Made by a program: the position numbers and the translations under genes
NCBI RefSeq assembly: GCF_020618415.1
Contig: NZ_CP085344.1
Span: forward strand, 1,511,001 to 1,575,000
From: Cupriavidus sp. MP-37
GTDB lineage: Bacteria > Pseudomonadota > Gammaproteobacteria > Burkholderiales > Burkholderiaceae
Length of the DNA stretch: 64,000 nt
Reading direction: 5' to 3'
In this document: positions 48,152 through 59,095 of the stretch, one piece after another
Layout of the letters: each line of letters opens with the position of its first letter
Position numbering within the stretch: position 1 is the first letter of the stretch
The notes under the pieces: generated by a model
What the model was told of the DNA's origin: nothing
Seen by the model: the letters and a program-made list of their open reading frames with translations, nothing else
The model's database searches: none

Positions 48152-48952
48152 TCAGTGTTCCTTGCCCGGGGCCTTGCCGTGCGTGCCGGTGGGGGTGGCC
48201 ACCGGCGCCGACACCGGCGCCAGCGCCGGCTTGCTCTTCCACGCCGGTCCGACCAGCCGGATATTGCGCACGCGCTTGATCGCCGAAATCATATAGACCG
48301 CGCCGAAGATCGGCCACCAGCGGTCGCCGGCCTTTTCCATGAAGGCGGCGCGCTGCAGCCAGCGGTCGGTGCGGTACGGCGGGCAATAGCAGCCGAAGCG
48401 GCCGCGGATGATATCGAAGCCGAGCAGCTTGAGCCAGTCCTTGATGCGCACGAAGCCGATCTGCTGGGCGTCGGTCGGCAGGAAGGGCGTGGCACCGAGC
48501 CGGTTCATGCCCTGGCGCGCACCCCACAGGCTCATCGGGTTGAAGCAGGTGACCACCACGCGGCCCTCGGGCATCAGCACGCGCGAGACTTCGCGCAGCA
48601 CTTCATGCGGGTCTTCGGCAAACTCCAGGATGTGGGGCAGCGTGACCAGGTCGATGCTCTGGGTGTCGAACGGCAGTTCGTCGAAACGGCACAGCAGCTG
48701 GCGCGCATCCGGATGTGCGGCACGCGGCCCGTGCGGGCCGCTGGACGGATCCAGCGCCAGCGCCGAGAACGGCATCCGGTTCTCGCGCAGGGTATCGATA
48801 TAGGGCAGGCCGAGCTGGACCGCGTGATAGCCGAAGATGTCGGCCACGGTCCGGTCGTACTGCTGCGCCTCCCAGCGCAGCATGTACTCGCCGGGCGGCG
48901 AGGCCAGCCAGTCTTCCCAGCTTACAATCGGGTGATTGGGACGATTGGACAT
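48152..48952 (-). CDS. class I SAM-dependent methyltransferase (Methyltransf_11 type)
   Basis: 266-residue protein. The C-terminal part of a Methyltransf_11 domain is clear: [56 protein letters not shown]. The glycine-rich SAM motif expected near residue 50 is degenerate ([16 protein letters not shown]), as seen in this betaproteobacterial subgroup. Conserved beside rnhA and gloB. Start at 48952 is only 13 nt from the divergent gloB start. Substrate unknown. Confidence 0.8.
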   Translation of the reverse strand: MSNRPNHPIVSWEDWLASPPGEYMLRWEAQQYDRTVADIFGYHAVQLGLPYIDTLRENRMPFSALALDPSSGPHGPRAAHPDARQLLCRFDELPFDTQSIDLVTLPHILEFAEDPHEVLREVSRVLMPEGRVVVTCFNPMSLWGARQGMNRLGATPFLPTDAQQIGFVRIKDWLKLLGFDIIRGRFGCYCPPYRTDRWLQRAAFMEKAGDRWWPIFGAVYMISAIKRVRNIRLVGPAWKSKPALAPVSAPVATPTGTHGKAPGKEH

Positions 48953-48964
48953 AGGAGCATGCGC

Positions 48965-49765
48965 ATGTTGAAGGTTGAGCCGATCCCGGCGTTCCAGGAT
49001 AACTATATCTGGGCCATCCACGACGGGCACTGCGCCGCCGTGGTCGATCCTGGCGAGGCCGCGCCGGTGGAGCGCTTCCTGGCGCAAAGCGGTCTGGCTC
49101 TGGGCGCTATTGTAATCACCCATCACCACGGCGATCACCAGGGTGGGGTGGCCGAGCTGCTGGCCGCGCATCCGCGCGCGCCCTCGGGCGAACCGCTGCC
49201 GGTGCTGGGGCCGGCGCGCGAGCGTATCGGCGGGCGCACCCGGGCGCTGCGCGAGGGCGATGTGGCGACGCTCGAGGCGCCGGCGCTGACGCTGCGCGTG
49301 CTGGACGTGCCCGGCCACACCGCCGGCCACATCGCCTATGTTGCCGACCTGGGCGAAGCCGGCCCGGCAGTGTTTTGCGGCGATACGCTGTTCGCCAGCG
49401 GCTGCGGGCGCCTGTTCGAAGGCACGCCGGCGCAGATGCTGGCGTCGCTGGACAAGCTGGCGGCGCTGCCCGGCGACACCCGCGTCTATTGCGCGCACGA
49501 ATACACGCGCAGCAATGTCCGCTTCGCGCGCGCGGTCGAGCCGGGCAATGCCGCGCTGGCGGCGTGGGAGGAACGCGTCGAGGCGCTGCGCGCCGCGGAC
49601 CGGCCGACGCTGCCGACCACCATCGCGCATGAGCGCGAGGTCAACCCGTTCCTGCGCTCGCGCGAACCGGCGGTGCGCGCCGCGGTGTCGGCGCACGGCG
49701 GCGCCACCGCGGGCGATGCGCAGGCGTTCGGTGCGCTGCGCGGCTGGAAGGACAATTTCCGCTGA
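48965..49765 (+). CDS. gloB: hydroxyacylglutathione hydrolase (glyoxalase II)
   Basis: Cleaves S-lactoylglutathione in methylglyoxal detoxification. 266 residues; metallo-beta-lactamase fold with metal motif [11 protein letters not shown], second histidine in VPGHTAGHI, Asp in [12 protein letters not shown] and the C-terminal [12 protein letters not shown] 48965 has AGGAG 7 nt upstream; the ATG two codons before is too close to it. Divergent from the methyltransferase; its ribosome site overlaps the other gene's start region. Confidence 0.94.
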   Translation: MLKVEPIPAFQDNYIWAIHDGHCAAVVDPGEAAPVERFLAQSGLALGAIVITHHHGDHQGGVAELLAAHPRAPSGEPLPVLGPARERIGGRTRALREGDVATLEAPALTLRVLDVPGHTAGHIAYVADLGEAGPAVFCGDTLFASGCGRLFEGTPAQMLASLDKLAALPGDTRVYCAHEYTRSNVRFARAVEPGNAALAAWEERVEALRAADRPTLPTTIAHEREVNPFLRSREPAVRAAVSAHGGATAGDAQAFGALRGWKDNFR

Positions 49766-49843
49766 GCCACCGGCCCGGCCCCATGCCTTGTGCCGCAAGG
49801 CACGGCGGCGGCCGGCCGGATAGCGGCTATATGGAAAATCTGA

Positions 49844-49872
49844 TTGACGCGATACGCGGTTTTTTTTAGCAT
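49844..49872 (+). promoter_or_regulatory. candidate promoter of the mltD-like gene
   Basis: TTGACG (49844-49849), 17-nt spacer, TAGCAT (49867-49872), about 36 nt before the ATG. Confidence 0.55.
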
Positions 49873-49907
49873 CACGCAACCTTTTAGCGTCACGATTTGA
49901 GAACTTA

Positions 49908-51587
49908 ATGAAAATTGGTCGACTACTGGCGGTGGTCGCGTGCGCCGCGCTGCTTGCAGCGTGCGCCAGCACCCCCACGCCGCCTGAAGGCGCCGACGGC
50001 GCCGCGACCGCCCAGACTGCCAAGCGCCCGGACCCGCTCAACTCGCTCAGCGACAAGTCGGCGCTCTCTTCCACTTCCACCATCAATGTCGACCAGGGCG
50101 GCCTGGACTGGCTGCGCGGCCCGTCCAACGATATCTGGGACCGCATCCGGCGCGGCTTTGCCATGCAGGACCTGGAGGGTACGCTGGTCGATGATCGTAC
50201 CCAGTGGTATGCGCAGCGGCCGGAGTACATGGAACGGATGGTCGGGCGCTCGAGCCGCTACCTCTACCACATCGTCGAGGAGCTCGAGCAGCGCAAGATG
50301 CCGACCGAGCTGGCGCTGCTGCCGTTCGTCGAGAGCGCGTTCAATCCGCAGGCGCAGTCCACCGCCAAGGCGGCCGGGATGTGGCAGTTCATCCCCAGCA
50401 CGGGCAAGTCGTACAACCTGAAGCAGAACATGTTCCGCGACGAGCGCCGCGACGTGCTGGCCTCGACCGACGCCGCGCTCGACTACCTGGCGCGGCTCTA
50501 CGACATGTTCGGCGACTGGCACCTGGCGCTGGCGGCGTACAACTGGGGCGAGGGCGCGGTGTCGCGGGCGATCGCGCGCAACCAGGCGCGCGGGCTGCCG
50601 ACCGACTATGCCAGCCTGCCGATGCCCAACGAGACGCGCTACTACGTGCCCAAGCTGCAGGCGGTCAAGAACATCATCGCCAACCCGGCCGCGTACGGCG
50701 TCAAGCTGCCCGAGATTCCGGACCATCCGTACTTCGTCACGGTGACCACCTCGCGCGACATCGACGTGAACCTGGCGGCCAAGCTGGCGGACATGTCGGT
50801 GGAGGAATTCAAGGCGCTGAACCCGTCGTTCAACCGGCCGGTGATCCTGGGCGCGTCGAATCCGCAGATCCTGCTGCCGTTCGATAACGCCGAGCGCTTC
50901 CAGTACAACCTGAACACCTATCGCGGCGGGCTGTCGAGCTGGGCCGCGGTGACGGTGGACAGCCGCGAGCGCGTCGAGTCGCTGGCGGCGCGCCTGAATG
51001 TCGATGCCGACACGCTGCGCGAGATCAACAGCATCCCCAAGGGCATGCGCCTGAAGGCGGGCTCGACCGTGATGATCCCGCGCTCGGGCCGGCATGACCA
51101 GGACATCAGCGCCACCCTCGCCGACAGCGCCATGCTGGCGATGGAGCCGGACCTGCCCGATGCGCGCCGCGTGGTGGTGCGCGCCAGCCGGCGCGACACC
51201 GTGGCCTCGGTGGCGCGGCGCTACGGGGTCTCGGCGGGGCAGGTGCAGTCGTGGAACAAGCTCTCCGGCACCAAGCTGGTGGCCGGACAGAGCCTGGTGC
51301 TGATGGTGCCGGTGCGCGGCGCCGGCGCCGTGCGCGCGGCCCGTGCCGAACGCGCCGACCGCGCCGAGCGGGCCGAGCGCAGCGAACAGGCCAGCCGCAA
51401 GGAACCCACCGGCAAGGCCGGCAAGGGCGCCAGGGTGGTCCGGGTTTCCGCCAAGGGCAAGGGCGAGGCGCGCCAGCGTGTGGTGGTCGAAGCCTCGCCG
51501 CGACGCGGGGCCAAGGCACCGGCAGTCGCCAAGGTGTCGGCCAAGACCTCCACCAAGGCCAGCGCCAAGGGCGTCAAGGCGCGCTGA
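49908..51587 (+). CDS. mltD: membrane-bound lytic murein transglycosylase D with LysM domains
   Basis: 559-residue outer-membrane lipoprotein that cleaves peptidoglycan glycan strands. Lipobox LLAAC at residue 20. SLT/GH23 domain at about 125-260 with catalytic Glu in LPFVESAFNPQAQS, GMWQFIPSTGKSYN and LALAAYNWGEGAV. Then LysM-type repeats (about 345-390 and 420-465: ERVESLAARLNVDADTL, DTVASVARRYGVSAGQVQSW). The last 80 residues are a low-complexity cationic tail (Ala/Arg/Lys/Ser), absent from E. coli MltD. A strong terminator follows. Confidence 0.9.
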   Translation: MKIGRLLAVVACAALLAACASTPTPPEGADGAATAQTAKRPDPLNSLSDKSALSSTSTINVDQGGLDWLRGPSNDIWDRIRRGFAMQDLEGTLVDDRTQWYAQRPEYMERMVGRSSRYLYHIVEELEQRKMPTELALLPFVESAFNPQAQSTAKAAGMWQFIPSTGKSYNLKQNMFRDERRDVLASTDAALDYLARLYDMFGDWHLALAAYNWGEGAVSRAIARNQARGLPTDYASLPMPNETRYYVPKLQAVKNIIANPAAYGVKLPEIPDHPYFVTVTTSRDIDVNLAAKLADMSVEEFKALNPSFNRPVILGASNPQILLPFDNAERFQYNLNTYRGGLSSWAAVTVDSRERVESLAARLNVDADTLREINSIPKGMRLKAGSTVMIPRSGRHDQDISATLADSAMLAMEPDLPDARRVVVRASRRDTVASVARRYGVSAGQVQSWNKLSGTKLVAGQSLVLMVPVRGAGAVRAARAERADRAERAERSEQASRKEPTGKAGKGARVVRVSAKGKGEARQRVVVEASPRRGAKAPAVAKVSAKTSTKASAKGVKAR

Positions 51588-51616
51588 CGCGGCCGCACCG
51601 GCGCGACGCCGGGAGC

Positions 51617-51650
51617 AAAAGGGGCGATGCCGTTGGCACGCCCCTTTTTT
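51617..51650 (+). terminator. terminator after mltD
   Basis: AAAAGGGGCG, loop, CGCCCCTTTT then TT, 30 nt past the stop. Confidence 0.88.
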
Positions 51651-51764
51651 CATGTGCCGGCGCCGCCCCGTGCGCCAGCACGCCCAAACCGTGGCCACGG
51701 GTACCCGGGCCGGTGGCAAACTACGGGCATATCCACAACTACCGCACAAGCGGAGGAGACAGAC

Positions 51765-53657
51765 ATGACGGCAAGCCATGCCGTGCATGCCCGTTCGCTG
51801 GCCGACCCCGAGGGGTTCTGGGCCGAACAGGCGGCACGCATCGACTGGGAAACCCCGTTCAGCCAGGTGCTCGACAACAGCCGCGCCCCCTTTACGCGCT
51901 GGTTCGTCGGCGGGCGCACCAACCTGTGCCACAACGCGGTCGACCGCCACCTGGCGGCCCGCGCCAGCCAGCCGGCGCTGCACTGGGTTTCGACCGAAAC
52001 CGACCAGGCCCGCAGCTTCACCTACGCCGAACTGCACGACGAGGTCAGCCGCATGGCGGCGATCCTGCAGCAACTGGGCGTACAGCGCGGCGACCGCGTG
52101 CTGATCTACATGCCGATGATTCCGGAAGCCGCCTTCGCGATGCTGGCGTGCGCGCGCATCGGCGCCATCCATTCGGTGGTGTTCGGCGGCTTTGCCTCGG
52201 TCAGCCTGGCCGCGCGCATCGAGGATGCCCGCCCGCGCGTGGTGGTCAGCGCCGATGCCGGCTCGCGCGCGGGCAAGGTGGTGCCGTACAAGCCGCTGCT
52301 GGACGAGGCCATGCGGCTGTCGTCGCACCAGCCCGAGAAGGTGCTGCTGGTGGACCGGCAACTGGCGGACATGCCCCGCACCGCAGGCCGCGACCAAGAC
52401 TACGGCGCGTGGCGCGAGCGCGTCGCCGGCGTGCAGGTGCCGTGCGTGTGGCTGGAGTCGGGCGAGCCGTCCTATGTGCTCTATACCTCGGGCACCACCG
52501 GCAAGCCCAAGGGCGTGCAGCGCGATACCGGCGGCTATGCGGTGGCGCTGGCCACGTCGATGGAATACATCTTCTGCGGCAAGGCCGGCGACACCATGTT
52601 CACCGCGTCGGACATCGGCTGGGTGGTGGGGCACAGCTATATCGTCTATGGCCCGCTGCTGGCCGGCATGGCGACGCTGATGTATGAAGGCACGCCGGTC
52701 CGGCCCGATGGCGGCATCCTGTGGCGGCTGGTTGAACAATACCGGGTCAACCTGATGTTCAGCGCCCCGACCGCGATCCGCGTGCTGAAGAAGCAGGATC
52801 CGGCGTGGCTGACGCGTTACGACCTGTCCAGCCTGCGCCTGCTGTTCCTGGCCGGCGAGCCGCTCGACGAGCCCACCGCGCGCTGGATCCAGGACGGCCT
52901 GGGCAAGCCGGTGGTCGACAACTACTGGCAGACCGAATCCGGCTGGCCCATCATCGCGATCCAGCGCGGCCTCGAGGCGTTGCCGCCCAAGCTGGGCTCG
53001 CCCGGCGTGCCGGCCTACGGCTATGACCTGAAGATCGTCGACGAGGCCACCGGCGAAGAGTGCCCGCCCGGGCAGAAGGGCGTGGTCGCCATCGACGGCC
53101 CGCTGCCGCCGGGATGCATGAGCACGATCTGGGGCGACGATGACCGCTTCGTGCGCACTTACTGGCAGGCGGTGCCGAACCGGCTGTGCTATTCCACCTT
53201 CGACTGGGGCGTGCGCGATGCCGACGGCTATGTCTTTATCCTGGGACGCACCGACGACGTGATCAACGTCGCCGGCCACCGGCTGGGCACACGCGAGATC
53301 GAGGAAAGCCTGTCGTCCAGCGCCGCGGTGGCCGAGGTCGCCGTGGTGGGCGTGCAGGACGCGCTCAAGGGACAGGTGGCGATGGCGTTCTGCATCGCCC
53401 GCGATCCGGCGCGCACCGCCACGCCGGAGGCGCGGCTGGTGCTCGAGGGCGAGCTGATGAAGACGGTCGAGCAGCAACTCGGCGCGGTGGCCCGGCCGGC
53501 GCGTGTGCTGTTCGTCAATGCGCTGCCGAAGACGCGTTCCGGCAAGCTGCTGCGGCGTGCCATGCAGGCCGTGGCCGAGGGCCGCGATCCGGGCGACCTG
53601 ACCACCATCGAGGATCCGGGCGCGCTGGACCAGCTGCAGGCCGCGTTGAAGGGCTAG
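51765..53657 (+). CDS. prpE: propionyl-CoA synthetase
   Basis: Activates propionate to propionyl-CoA. 630 residues from ATG 51765, preceded by CGGAGGAG. ANL motifs: [43 protein letters not shown], and the C-terminal catalytic lysine in KTRSGKLLRR. Length and the RVLKKQDPAWL/FLAGEPLDEPT region mark PrpE rather than Acs. It stands alone here; the prpBC genes are not in the window. Longer frame to 51627 is improbable. Confidence 0.92.
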   Translation: MTASHAVHARSLADPEGFWAEQAARIDWETPFSQVLDNSRAPFTRWFVGGRTNLCHNAVDRHLAARASQPALHWVSTETDQARSFTYAELHDEVSRMAAILQQLGVQRGDRVLIYMPMIPEAAFAMLACARIGAIHSVVFGGFASVSLAARIEDARPRVVVSADAGSRAGKVVPYKPLLDEAMRLSSHQPEKVLLVDRQLADMPRTAGRDQDYGAWRERVAGVQVPCVWLESGEPSYVLYTSGTTGKPKGVQRDTGGYAVALATSMEYIFCGKAGDTMFTASDIGWVVGHSYIVYGPLLAGMATLMYEGTPVRPDGGILWRLVEQYRVNLMFSAPTAIRVLKKQDPAWLTRYDLSSLRLLFLAGEPLDEPTARWIQDGLGKPVVDNYWQTESGWPIIAIQRGLEALPPKLGSPGVPAYGYDLKIVDEATGEECPPGQKGVVAIDGPLPPGCMSTIWGDDDRFVRTYWQAVPNRLCYSTFDWGVRDADGYVFILGRTDDVINVAGHRLGTREIEESLSSSAAVAEVAVVGVQDALKGQVAMAFCIARDPARTATPEARLVLEGELMKTVEQQLGAVARPARVLFVNALPKTRSGKLLRRAMQAVAEGRDPGDLTTIEDPGALDQLQAALKG

Positions 53658-53727
53658 TGGGGAAGGGCGATGGCGGTGTCGCGCGCGGCACACCGCATCG
53701 CCGCCTTGCCATCGGTCGTGATGCAGT

Positions 53728-53755
53728 CTAATATTTGAAGCATAAAATATTTAGT
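53728..53755. promoter_or_regulatory. AT-rich imperfect palindrome ahead of the aromatic operon
   Basis: CTAATATTTGAAGCATAAA then ATATTTAG: imperfect palindrome with CTAATATTT and AAATATTTAG arms, in a strongly GC-rich region, 80-105 nt upstream of the operon's first gene. MarR- or TetR-type operators look like this; no regulator gene is in the window. Confidence 0.45.
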
Positions 53756-53832
53756 CTTGATCTAGATCGCGGTGAGGCCCGGATGCGGTCGCAATATGCG
53801 GCGCGCCCGGCACAGCCGGCAGGAGGCAACAG

Positions 53833-56187
53833 ATGCGTGTGCTTTGTATTGGCGGAGGCCCCGCCGGCCTGTACTTCGGCCTGCTGATGAAACTGCAGGA
53901 TGCGGCCAACGAGGTCATCGTGGTCGAGCGCAACCGGCCCTACGACACCTTCGGCTGGGGCGTGGTGTTTTCCGACGCCACCATGGACAACCTGAAGCAG
54001 GCCGACCCGGCCAGCGCCAGCGAGATCAACGCCGCCTTCAACCACTGGGACGATATCGACATCCATATCGGCGGGCGCACCATCCGCTCGGGCGGGCATG
54101 GCTTTATCGGCATCGGCCGCAAGCGCCTGCTGAACATCCTGCAGGCGCGCTGCGAAGCGCTCGGGGTGAAGCTGGTGTTCGAGACCGATGTCTCCGACGA
54201 CCAGGCGCTGGCGATGCAATACCAGGCCGACCTGGTGATCGCCTCGGACGGACTGAACAGCCGCATCCGCACCCGCTATGCCGACACCTTCCGGCCGGAT
54301 ATCGATACGCGCCAGTGCCGCTTTGTCTGGCTGGGCACGCACAAGCTGTTCGATGCCTTCACCTTTGCCTTTGAAAAGACCGAGCACGGCTGGTTCCAGG
54401 CGCATGCCTACCGCTTCGACGACAACACCTCGACCTTTATCGTCGAGACGCCGGAAGCGGTCTGGCGCGCCGCCGGCATCGAGCAGATGAGCCAGGAAGA
54501 GGGCGTGGCCTACTGCGAGAAGCTGTTCGCGCGCTACCTCGACGGCAACAAGCTGATCAGCAACGCGGCGCACCTGCGCGGCTCGGCGATCTGGATCCGC
54601 TTCCCGCGCGTGATCTGCCGGCAATGGGTGCACTGGAACACCTTGCCCGACGGCCGCCGCGTGCCGGTGGTGCTGATGGGCGATGCCGCGCACACCGCGC
54701 ATTTCTCGATCGGCTCCGGCACCAAGCTGGCGCTCGAGGATGCCATCGACCTGGCCGAAGAGATCCGCGGCAGCGGCCACGACGGCCTGCCCGACGCGCT
54801 GGCGCGCTATGAAGCCACGCGCGGCGTGGAGGTGCTGAAGATCCAGAACGCGGCGCGCAACTCGACCGAGTGGTTCGAGAACGTCGAGCGCTACGCCGGC
54901 AGCCTGCCGCCGGAGCAGTTCGCTTATTCGCTGCTGACGCGCTCGCAACGGATTTCGCATGAGAACCTGCGCGTGCGCGATGCCGGCTATGTCGCGCAAT
55001 TCGAGCACTGGCTGGCACAGCAGGCCGGGGTGCCGGCCGACAGCCTGCAGCTGCAGGCGCACCAGCCGCTGCCGCCGATGTTCACGCCGTTCCGCGTGCG
55101 CGGCGTCACGCTGAAGAACCGCGTGGTGGTATCGCCGATGGCCATGTATTCCTGCACCGACGGCGTGCCGGGCGACTTCCATCTGGTCCACCTGGGTGCG
55201 CGCGCACTCGGCGGCGCCGGCATGGTGGTGGCCGAGATGACCTGCGTGTCGCCCGATGCGCGCATCACGCCGGGCTGCCCGGGCTTGTGGAACGATGCAC
55301 AGCGCGACGCGTGGAAGCGCATCGTCGATTTCGTGCATGCCAACAGCGATGCGCGCATCGCCATGCAGATCGGCCACTCGGGCCGCAAGGGCTCGACGCA
55401 ACTCGGCTGGGAAGCGATGGACCACCCGCTGCCGCAGGGCAACTGGCCGGTGATTTCAGCGTCGCCGCTGCCTTACCTGCCGGGCGAATCGCAGACCCCG
55501 CGCGCGATGACGCGCGCCGACATGGACCGCGTGCGCGACGACTTCGTCGCCAGCGCGCGGCGCGCGGCCGAAGCCGGCTTCGACTGGCTCGAGCTGCACT
55601 GCGCGCACGGCTATTTGCTGTCGAGCTTTATCTCGCCGCTGACCAATACCCGCGACGACGAATACGGCGGTTCGCTGGCGGCGCGGCTGCGCTATCCGCT
55701 GGAAGTGTTCGAGGCCGTGCGCGCGGTCTGGCCGCAGGACAAGCCGATGTCGGTGCGTATCTCGGCGCACGACTGGGTCGAAGGCGGCATCACGCCCGAC
55801 GACGCTGTCGAGATCGCCCGGGCCTTCAAGGCCGCGGGCGCCGACATGATCGATTGCTCGTCGGGGCAGGTCAGCCCGGACCAGGCGCCGGTCTACGGCC
55901 GCATGTACCAGACCCCCTTTGCCGACCGCATTCGCAACGAGGCCGGCATCGCCACCATTGCGGTGGGCGCGATCTTCGAGGCCGATCACGTCGACTCGAT
56001 CATCGCCGCCGGCCGCGCGGACCTGTGCGCGATTGCGCGCCCGCACCTGGCCAACCCGGCGTGGACGCTGCAGGAAGCCGCGCGCATCGGCTACCGCGAT
56101 ATCGCCTGGCCCAAGCAGTACCTGGCCGGCAAGCGGCAGCTGGAAACCAACCTCGAACGCGCCGCGGCGCAGGAGAAGCAGGCATGA
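53833..56187 (+). CDS. bifunctional aromatic-CoA monooxygenase/reductase (2-aminobenzoyl-CoA or salicylyl-CoA type)
   Basis: 784-residue cytoplasmic flavoprotein fusion. Residues 1 to about 390 are an FAD monooxygenase ([19 protein letters not shown] dinucleotide motif, [20 protein letters not shown]). From about 415 to the end is an FMN old-yellow-enzyme domain ([51 protein letters not shown]). This architecture is that of Azoarcus evansii 2-aminobenzoyl-CoA monooxygenase/reductase, which hydroxylates and reduces the ring of an aryl-CoA; homologues are also annotated as salicylyl-CoA 5-hydroxylase. First gene of a seven-gene operon, followed with a 4-nt overlap by an SDR. Confidence 0.88.
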   Translation: MRVLCIGGGPAGLYFGLLMKLQDAANEVIVVERNRPYDTFGWGVVFSDATMDNLKQADPASASEINAAFNHWDDIDIHIGGRTIRSGGHGFIGIGRKRLLNILQARCEALGVKLVFETDVSDDQALAMQYQADLVIASDGLNSRIRTRYADTFRPDIDTRQCRFVWLGTHKLFDAFTFAFEKTEHGWFQAHAYRFDDNTSTFIVETPEAVWRAAGIEQMSQEEGVAYCEKLFARYLDGNKLISNAAHLRGSAIWIRFPRVICRQWVHWNTLPDGRRVPVVLMGDAAHTAHFSIGSGTKLALEDAIDLAEEIRGSGHDGLPDALARYEATRGVEVLKIQNAARNSTEWFENVERYAGSLPPEQFAYSLLTRSQRISHENLRVRDAGYVAQFEHWLAQQAGVPADSLQLQAHQPLPPMFTPFRVRGVTLKNRVVVSPMAMYSCTDGVPGDFHLVHLGARALGGAGMVVAEMTCVSPDARITPGCPGLWNDAQRDAWKRIVDFVHANSDARIAMQIGHSGRKGSTQLGWEAMDHPLPQGNWPVISASPLPYLPGESQTPRAMTRADMDRVRDDFVASARRAAEAGFDWLELHCAHGYLLSSFISPLTNTRDDEYGGSLAARLRYPLEVFEAVRAVWPQDKPMSVRISAHDWVEGGITPDDAVEIARAFKAAGADMIDCSSGQVSPDQAPVYGRMYQTPFADRIRNEAGIATIAVGAIFEADHVDSIIAAGRADLCAIARPHLANPAWTLQEAARIGYRDIAWPKQYLAGKRQLETNLERAAAQEKQA

Positions 56188-56987
56188 CGGGCAGCACGGC
56201 AACGCTGGCCGGCCGGCACGCGCTGGTCACCGGCGGCGGGCGCGGCATCGGCGCGGCGATCGCGCGGCGGCTGCTGGCCGATGGCGCCAGCGTGACGCTG
56301 CTGGGGCGCGCTGCCGGCACGCTGCAGGCGACGGTGCAGGCGTTGCGCGGCCAGGCGCCGGCAGGGGCCATGGTGTCGTTCGTCACCGCCGATATTGCCG
56401 ATGCCGACAGCGTGGCGCGCGCCTTTGCCACGGCCACGGAACAGGCCGGCCGCGTGGCGATGCTGGTCAACAATGCCGGGCAGGCCCACAGCGCGCCGTT
56501 CCTGAAGACCGATGCCGCGCTGTGGCAGCGGATGCTTGACGTCAACCTGACCGGCACCTTCCTGTGCACGCAGGCCGCCTTGCCCGCGATGCTTGAAGCC
56601 GGCTGGGGCCGCATCGTCAACGTGGCCAGCACCGCGGGCCTGATCGGCTACGGCTATGTGAGCGCCTATTGCGCGGCCAAGCATGGCGTGATCGGGCTGA
56701 CGCGCGCGCTGGCGCTGGAAACCGCGGCCAAGGGCGTGACCATCAACGCGGTCTGCCCCGGCTATACCGAAACCGATATCGTGCGCGACGCCGTCGCCAA
56801 TATCGTTGGCAAGACCGGTCGTACGGAAGATCAGGCGCGTGCCGAACTGGCCGCGCGCAACCCGCAGCGGCGCCTGGTGCAGCCGGAGGAAGTGGCCGAC
56901 GCCGTGGCATGGCTGTGCCAGCCGTCCGCGGGCGCGATCACTGGACAGGCGATCCCGGTGGCCGGCGGCGAAGTGATGGCGGGCTGA
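56184..56987 (+). CDS. SDR family dehydrogenase (3-hydroxyacyl-CoA type)
   Basis: 267-residue NAD(P)-dependent short-chain dehydrogenase; cofactor motif [19 protein letters not shown], and the catalytic Ser-Tyr-Lys set in [20 protein letters not shown]. Start overlaps the previous stop (ATGA). In this operon it probably oxidises a hydroxyl of the ring-derived acyl-CoA intermediate. The longer frame from 55287 runs inside the upstream gene. Confidence 0.88.
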   Translation: MTGSTATLAGRHALVTGGGRGIGAAIARRLLADGASVTLLGRAAGTLQATVQALRGQAPAGAMVSFVTADIADADSVARAFATATEQAGRVAMLVNNAGQAHSAPFLKTDAALWQRMLDVNLTGTFLCTQAALPAMLEAGWGRIVNVASTAGLIGYGYVSAYCAAKHGVIGLTRALALETAAKGVTINAVCPGYTETDIVRDAVANIVGKTGRTEDQARAELAARNPQRRLVQPEEVADAVAWLCQPSAGAITGQAIPVAGGEVMAG

Positions 56988-57012
56988 CAAGACAAGGACC
57001 GGAGAGAAAACC

Positions 57013-57864
57013 ATGACTGAAATCGCACTCGACATGCGCCACCACAAGCGCAGCTTCGCCGCTTATGAACCGCGGCACTTCCTGTGGTCGGTGTCCGACG
57101 ACGGCAAGGTCGGCACCATCACGCTGAACCGGCCCGAACGCAAGAACCCGCTGACCTTCGACTCCTACGCCGAGCTGCGCGACCTGTTCCGCGGCCTGTG
57201 CTACGCCAGCGACATCAAGGCGGTGGTGGTGACCGGCGCCGGCGGCAACTATTGCTCCGGCGGTGATGTGCACGAGATCATCGGCCCGCTGACGCGCATG
57301 TCGATGCCGGAGCTGCTCGACTTCACACGCATGACCGGCGACCTGGTCAAGGCGATGCGCGCGTGCCCGCAGCCGTTGGTGAGCGCGGTCGACGGCATCT
57401 GTGCCGGCGCTGGCGCGATGATGGCGCTGGCGTCCGACATGCGCCTGGGCACGGCGCAGGCCAAGACCGCGTTCCTGTTCACGCGCGTGGGCCTGGCCGG
57501 TGCCGACATGGGCGCGTGCACGCTGCTGCCGCGCGTGATCGGGCAGGGCCGGGCCAGCGAGCTGCTGTACACCGGCCGTTCGATGAGCGCGGAGGAAGGG
57601 CTGCAGTGGGGCTTCTTCAACGCGCTGCACCCGACCGAAGCGGTGCTGGCGCAGGCGCAGGCGCTGGCCGCGCAACTGGCCGCCGGCCCGACCTTCGCCC
57701 ACGGCGTGACCAAGAAGCTGCTGCACCAGGAATGGAATATGGGCCTGGACGAGGCTATCGAGGCCGAGGCCGAGGCGCAGGCGATCTGCATGCAGACGCG
57801 CGATTTCCGCCGCGCCTATGAGGCCTTCGTCGCCAAGACCAGGCCGGTCTTCGAAGGGGACTGA
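57013..57864 (+). CDS. enoyl-CoA hydratase/isomerase family protein
   Basis: 283-residue crotonase-fold protein. Oxyanion-hole segments [14 protein letters not shown] and [17 protein letters not shown] are present. The two glutamates used by classical hydratases are not at their usual places (the second segment reads [15 protein letters not shown]), so it may be an isomerase, ring hydrolase or atypical hydratase. Third gene of the operon, 25 nt after the SDR gene and 6 nt before the dehydrogenase gene. Confidence 0.85.
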   Translation: MTEIALDMRHHKRSFAAYEPRHFLWSVSDDGKVGTITLNRPERKNPLTFDSYAELRDLFRGLCYASDIKAVVVTGAGGNYCSGGDVHEIIGPLTRMSMPELLDFTRMTGDLVKAMRACPQPLVSAVDGICAGAGAMMALASDMRLGTAQAKTAFLFTRVGLAGADMGACTLLPRVIGQGRASELLYTGRSMSAEEGLQWGFFNALHPTEAVLAQAQALAAQLAAGPTFAHGVTKKLLHQEWNMGLDEAIEAEAEAQAICMQTRDFRRAYEAFVAKTRPVFEGD

Positions 57865-57870
57865 GCCGCC

Positions 57871-59040
57871 ATGTCCGACAAGACCTACCTCGATCTGCCG
57901 CTGTTCGACGATGCCCACCGCGTGCTGGAGCGCGAGCTTGACGCATGGTGCGGGCAACACCTGCGGGTCGACCACAGCGACACCGATGCCGCCTGCCGCG
58001 CGCTGGTGCGGCAACTGGGCGAGGTCGGCTGGCTGCGCTATTGCGTGCCGGCCGCGCATGGCGGCGCGCTGCCCGCGCTCGATTCGCGCTCGCTGTGCCT
58101 GCTGCGCGAGACCCTCGCGCGCCATGACGGCCTGGCCGATTTTGCCTTTGCCATGCAGGGGCTGGGCTCGGGCGCGATCACGCTGGCGGGCAGCGAGGCG
58201 CTGCGCGCGCGCTACCTGCCGCGCGTGGCCCGCGGCGAGGCGATCGCCGCGTTCGCGCTGTCGGAACCCGATGCCGGTTCGGATGTCGCCGCGATGCAAT
58301 GCAGCGCGCGGCTGTCCGAAGACGGCAGCCACTATGTGATCGATGGCGCCAAGACCTGGATCTCGAACGGCGGCATTGCCGACTTCTACTGCGTGTTCGT
58401 GCGCACCGGCGAAGCGCCGGGCGCGCGCGGCATCACGGCCCTGGTGGTCGACGCCGACACGCCGGGCCTGGCCATTGCCGAGCGCATCGACGTGATGGCG
58501 CCGCATCCGCTGGCCACGCTGCGCTTCGACCAGTGCCGCGTGCCGGTGGGCAACCGGCTGGGCGAGGCGGGGCAGGGCTTCAAGGTGGCGATGATGACGC
58601 TCGATATCTTCCGCGCTTCGGTGGCGGCGGCGGCGCTGGGTTTCGGCCGCGCCGCGCTGGACGATGCGCTGGCGCGTGCCCGCGCGCGGCCGATGTTCGG
58701 CGGCGTGCTGGCCGACCTGCAGCTGACCCAGGCCGCGGTCGGCGACATGGCCACCGCCATCGACGCCGCCGCGCTGCTGACCTATCGCGCGGCCTGGCTG
58801 CGCGATGTGAAGGGACAGCGCACCACGCGCGAGGCGGCCATGGCCAAGATGGTCGCCACCGAGAACGCGCAGCAGGTGATCGACCGCGCGCTGCAGATGT
58901 TCGGCGGCCTCGGCGTCAAGGTCGGCACGCGGGTGGAAAGCCTGTACCGCGAGATCCGCTCACTGCGCATCTATGAAGGCGCCACCGAAGTGCAGAAGCT
59001 GATCATCGCGCGCGAGACGCTGGCCGGGCACAAGGCGTAA
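57871..59040 (+). CDS. acyl-CoA dehydrogenase
   Basis: 389-residue FAD enzyme. N-terminal helical domain, flavin-binding [16 protein letters not shown] and [17 protein letters not shown]-terminal [20 protein letters not shown] and the catalytic-base motif [10 protein letters not shown]. It can desaturate a CoA-bound ring or ring-cleavage product. Followed by a 223-nt gap containing a dispersed repeat pair, then the ligase gene. Confidence 0.9.
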   Translation: MSDKTYLDLPLFDDAHRVLERELDAWCGQHLRVDHSDTDAACRALVRQLGEVGWLRYCVPAAHGGALPALDSRSLCLLRETLARHDGLADFAFAMQGLGSGAITLAGSEALRARYLPRVARGEAIAAFALSEPDAGSDVAAMQCSARLSEDGSHYVIDGAKTWISNGGIADFYCVFVRTGEAPGARGITALVVDADTPGLAIAERIDVMAPHPLATLRFDQCRVPVGNRLGEAGQGFKVAMMTLDIFRASVAAAALGFGRAALDDALARARARPMFGGVLADLQLTQAAVGDMATAIDAAALLTYRAAWLRDVKGQRTTREAAMAKMVATENAQQVIDRALQMFGGLGVKVGTRVESLYREIRSLRIYEGATEVQKLIIARETLAGHKA

Positions 59041-59095
59041 GGGAGAAGATGGTGACGTACGTCAAAAGGAAATCTTTTGCGACGCCGCTAATAAA

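Noticed and set aside
49923..53693. Antisense open frame of 1256 codons opposite mltD and prpE
   Set aside because: It mirrors two well-identified genes, has His/Arg/Gln-rich shadow composition, and no ribosome site or domain; a GC-content artefact.
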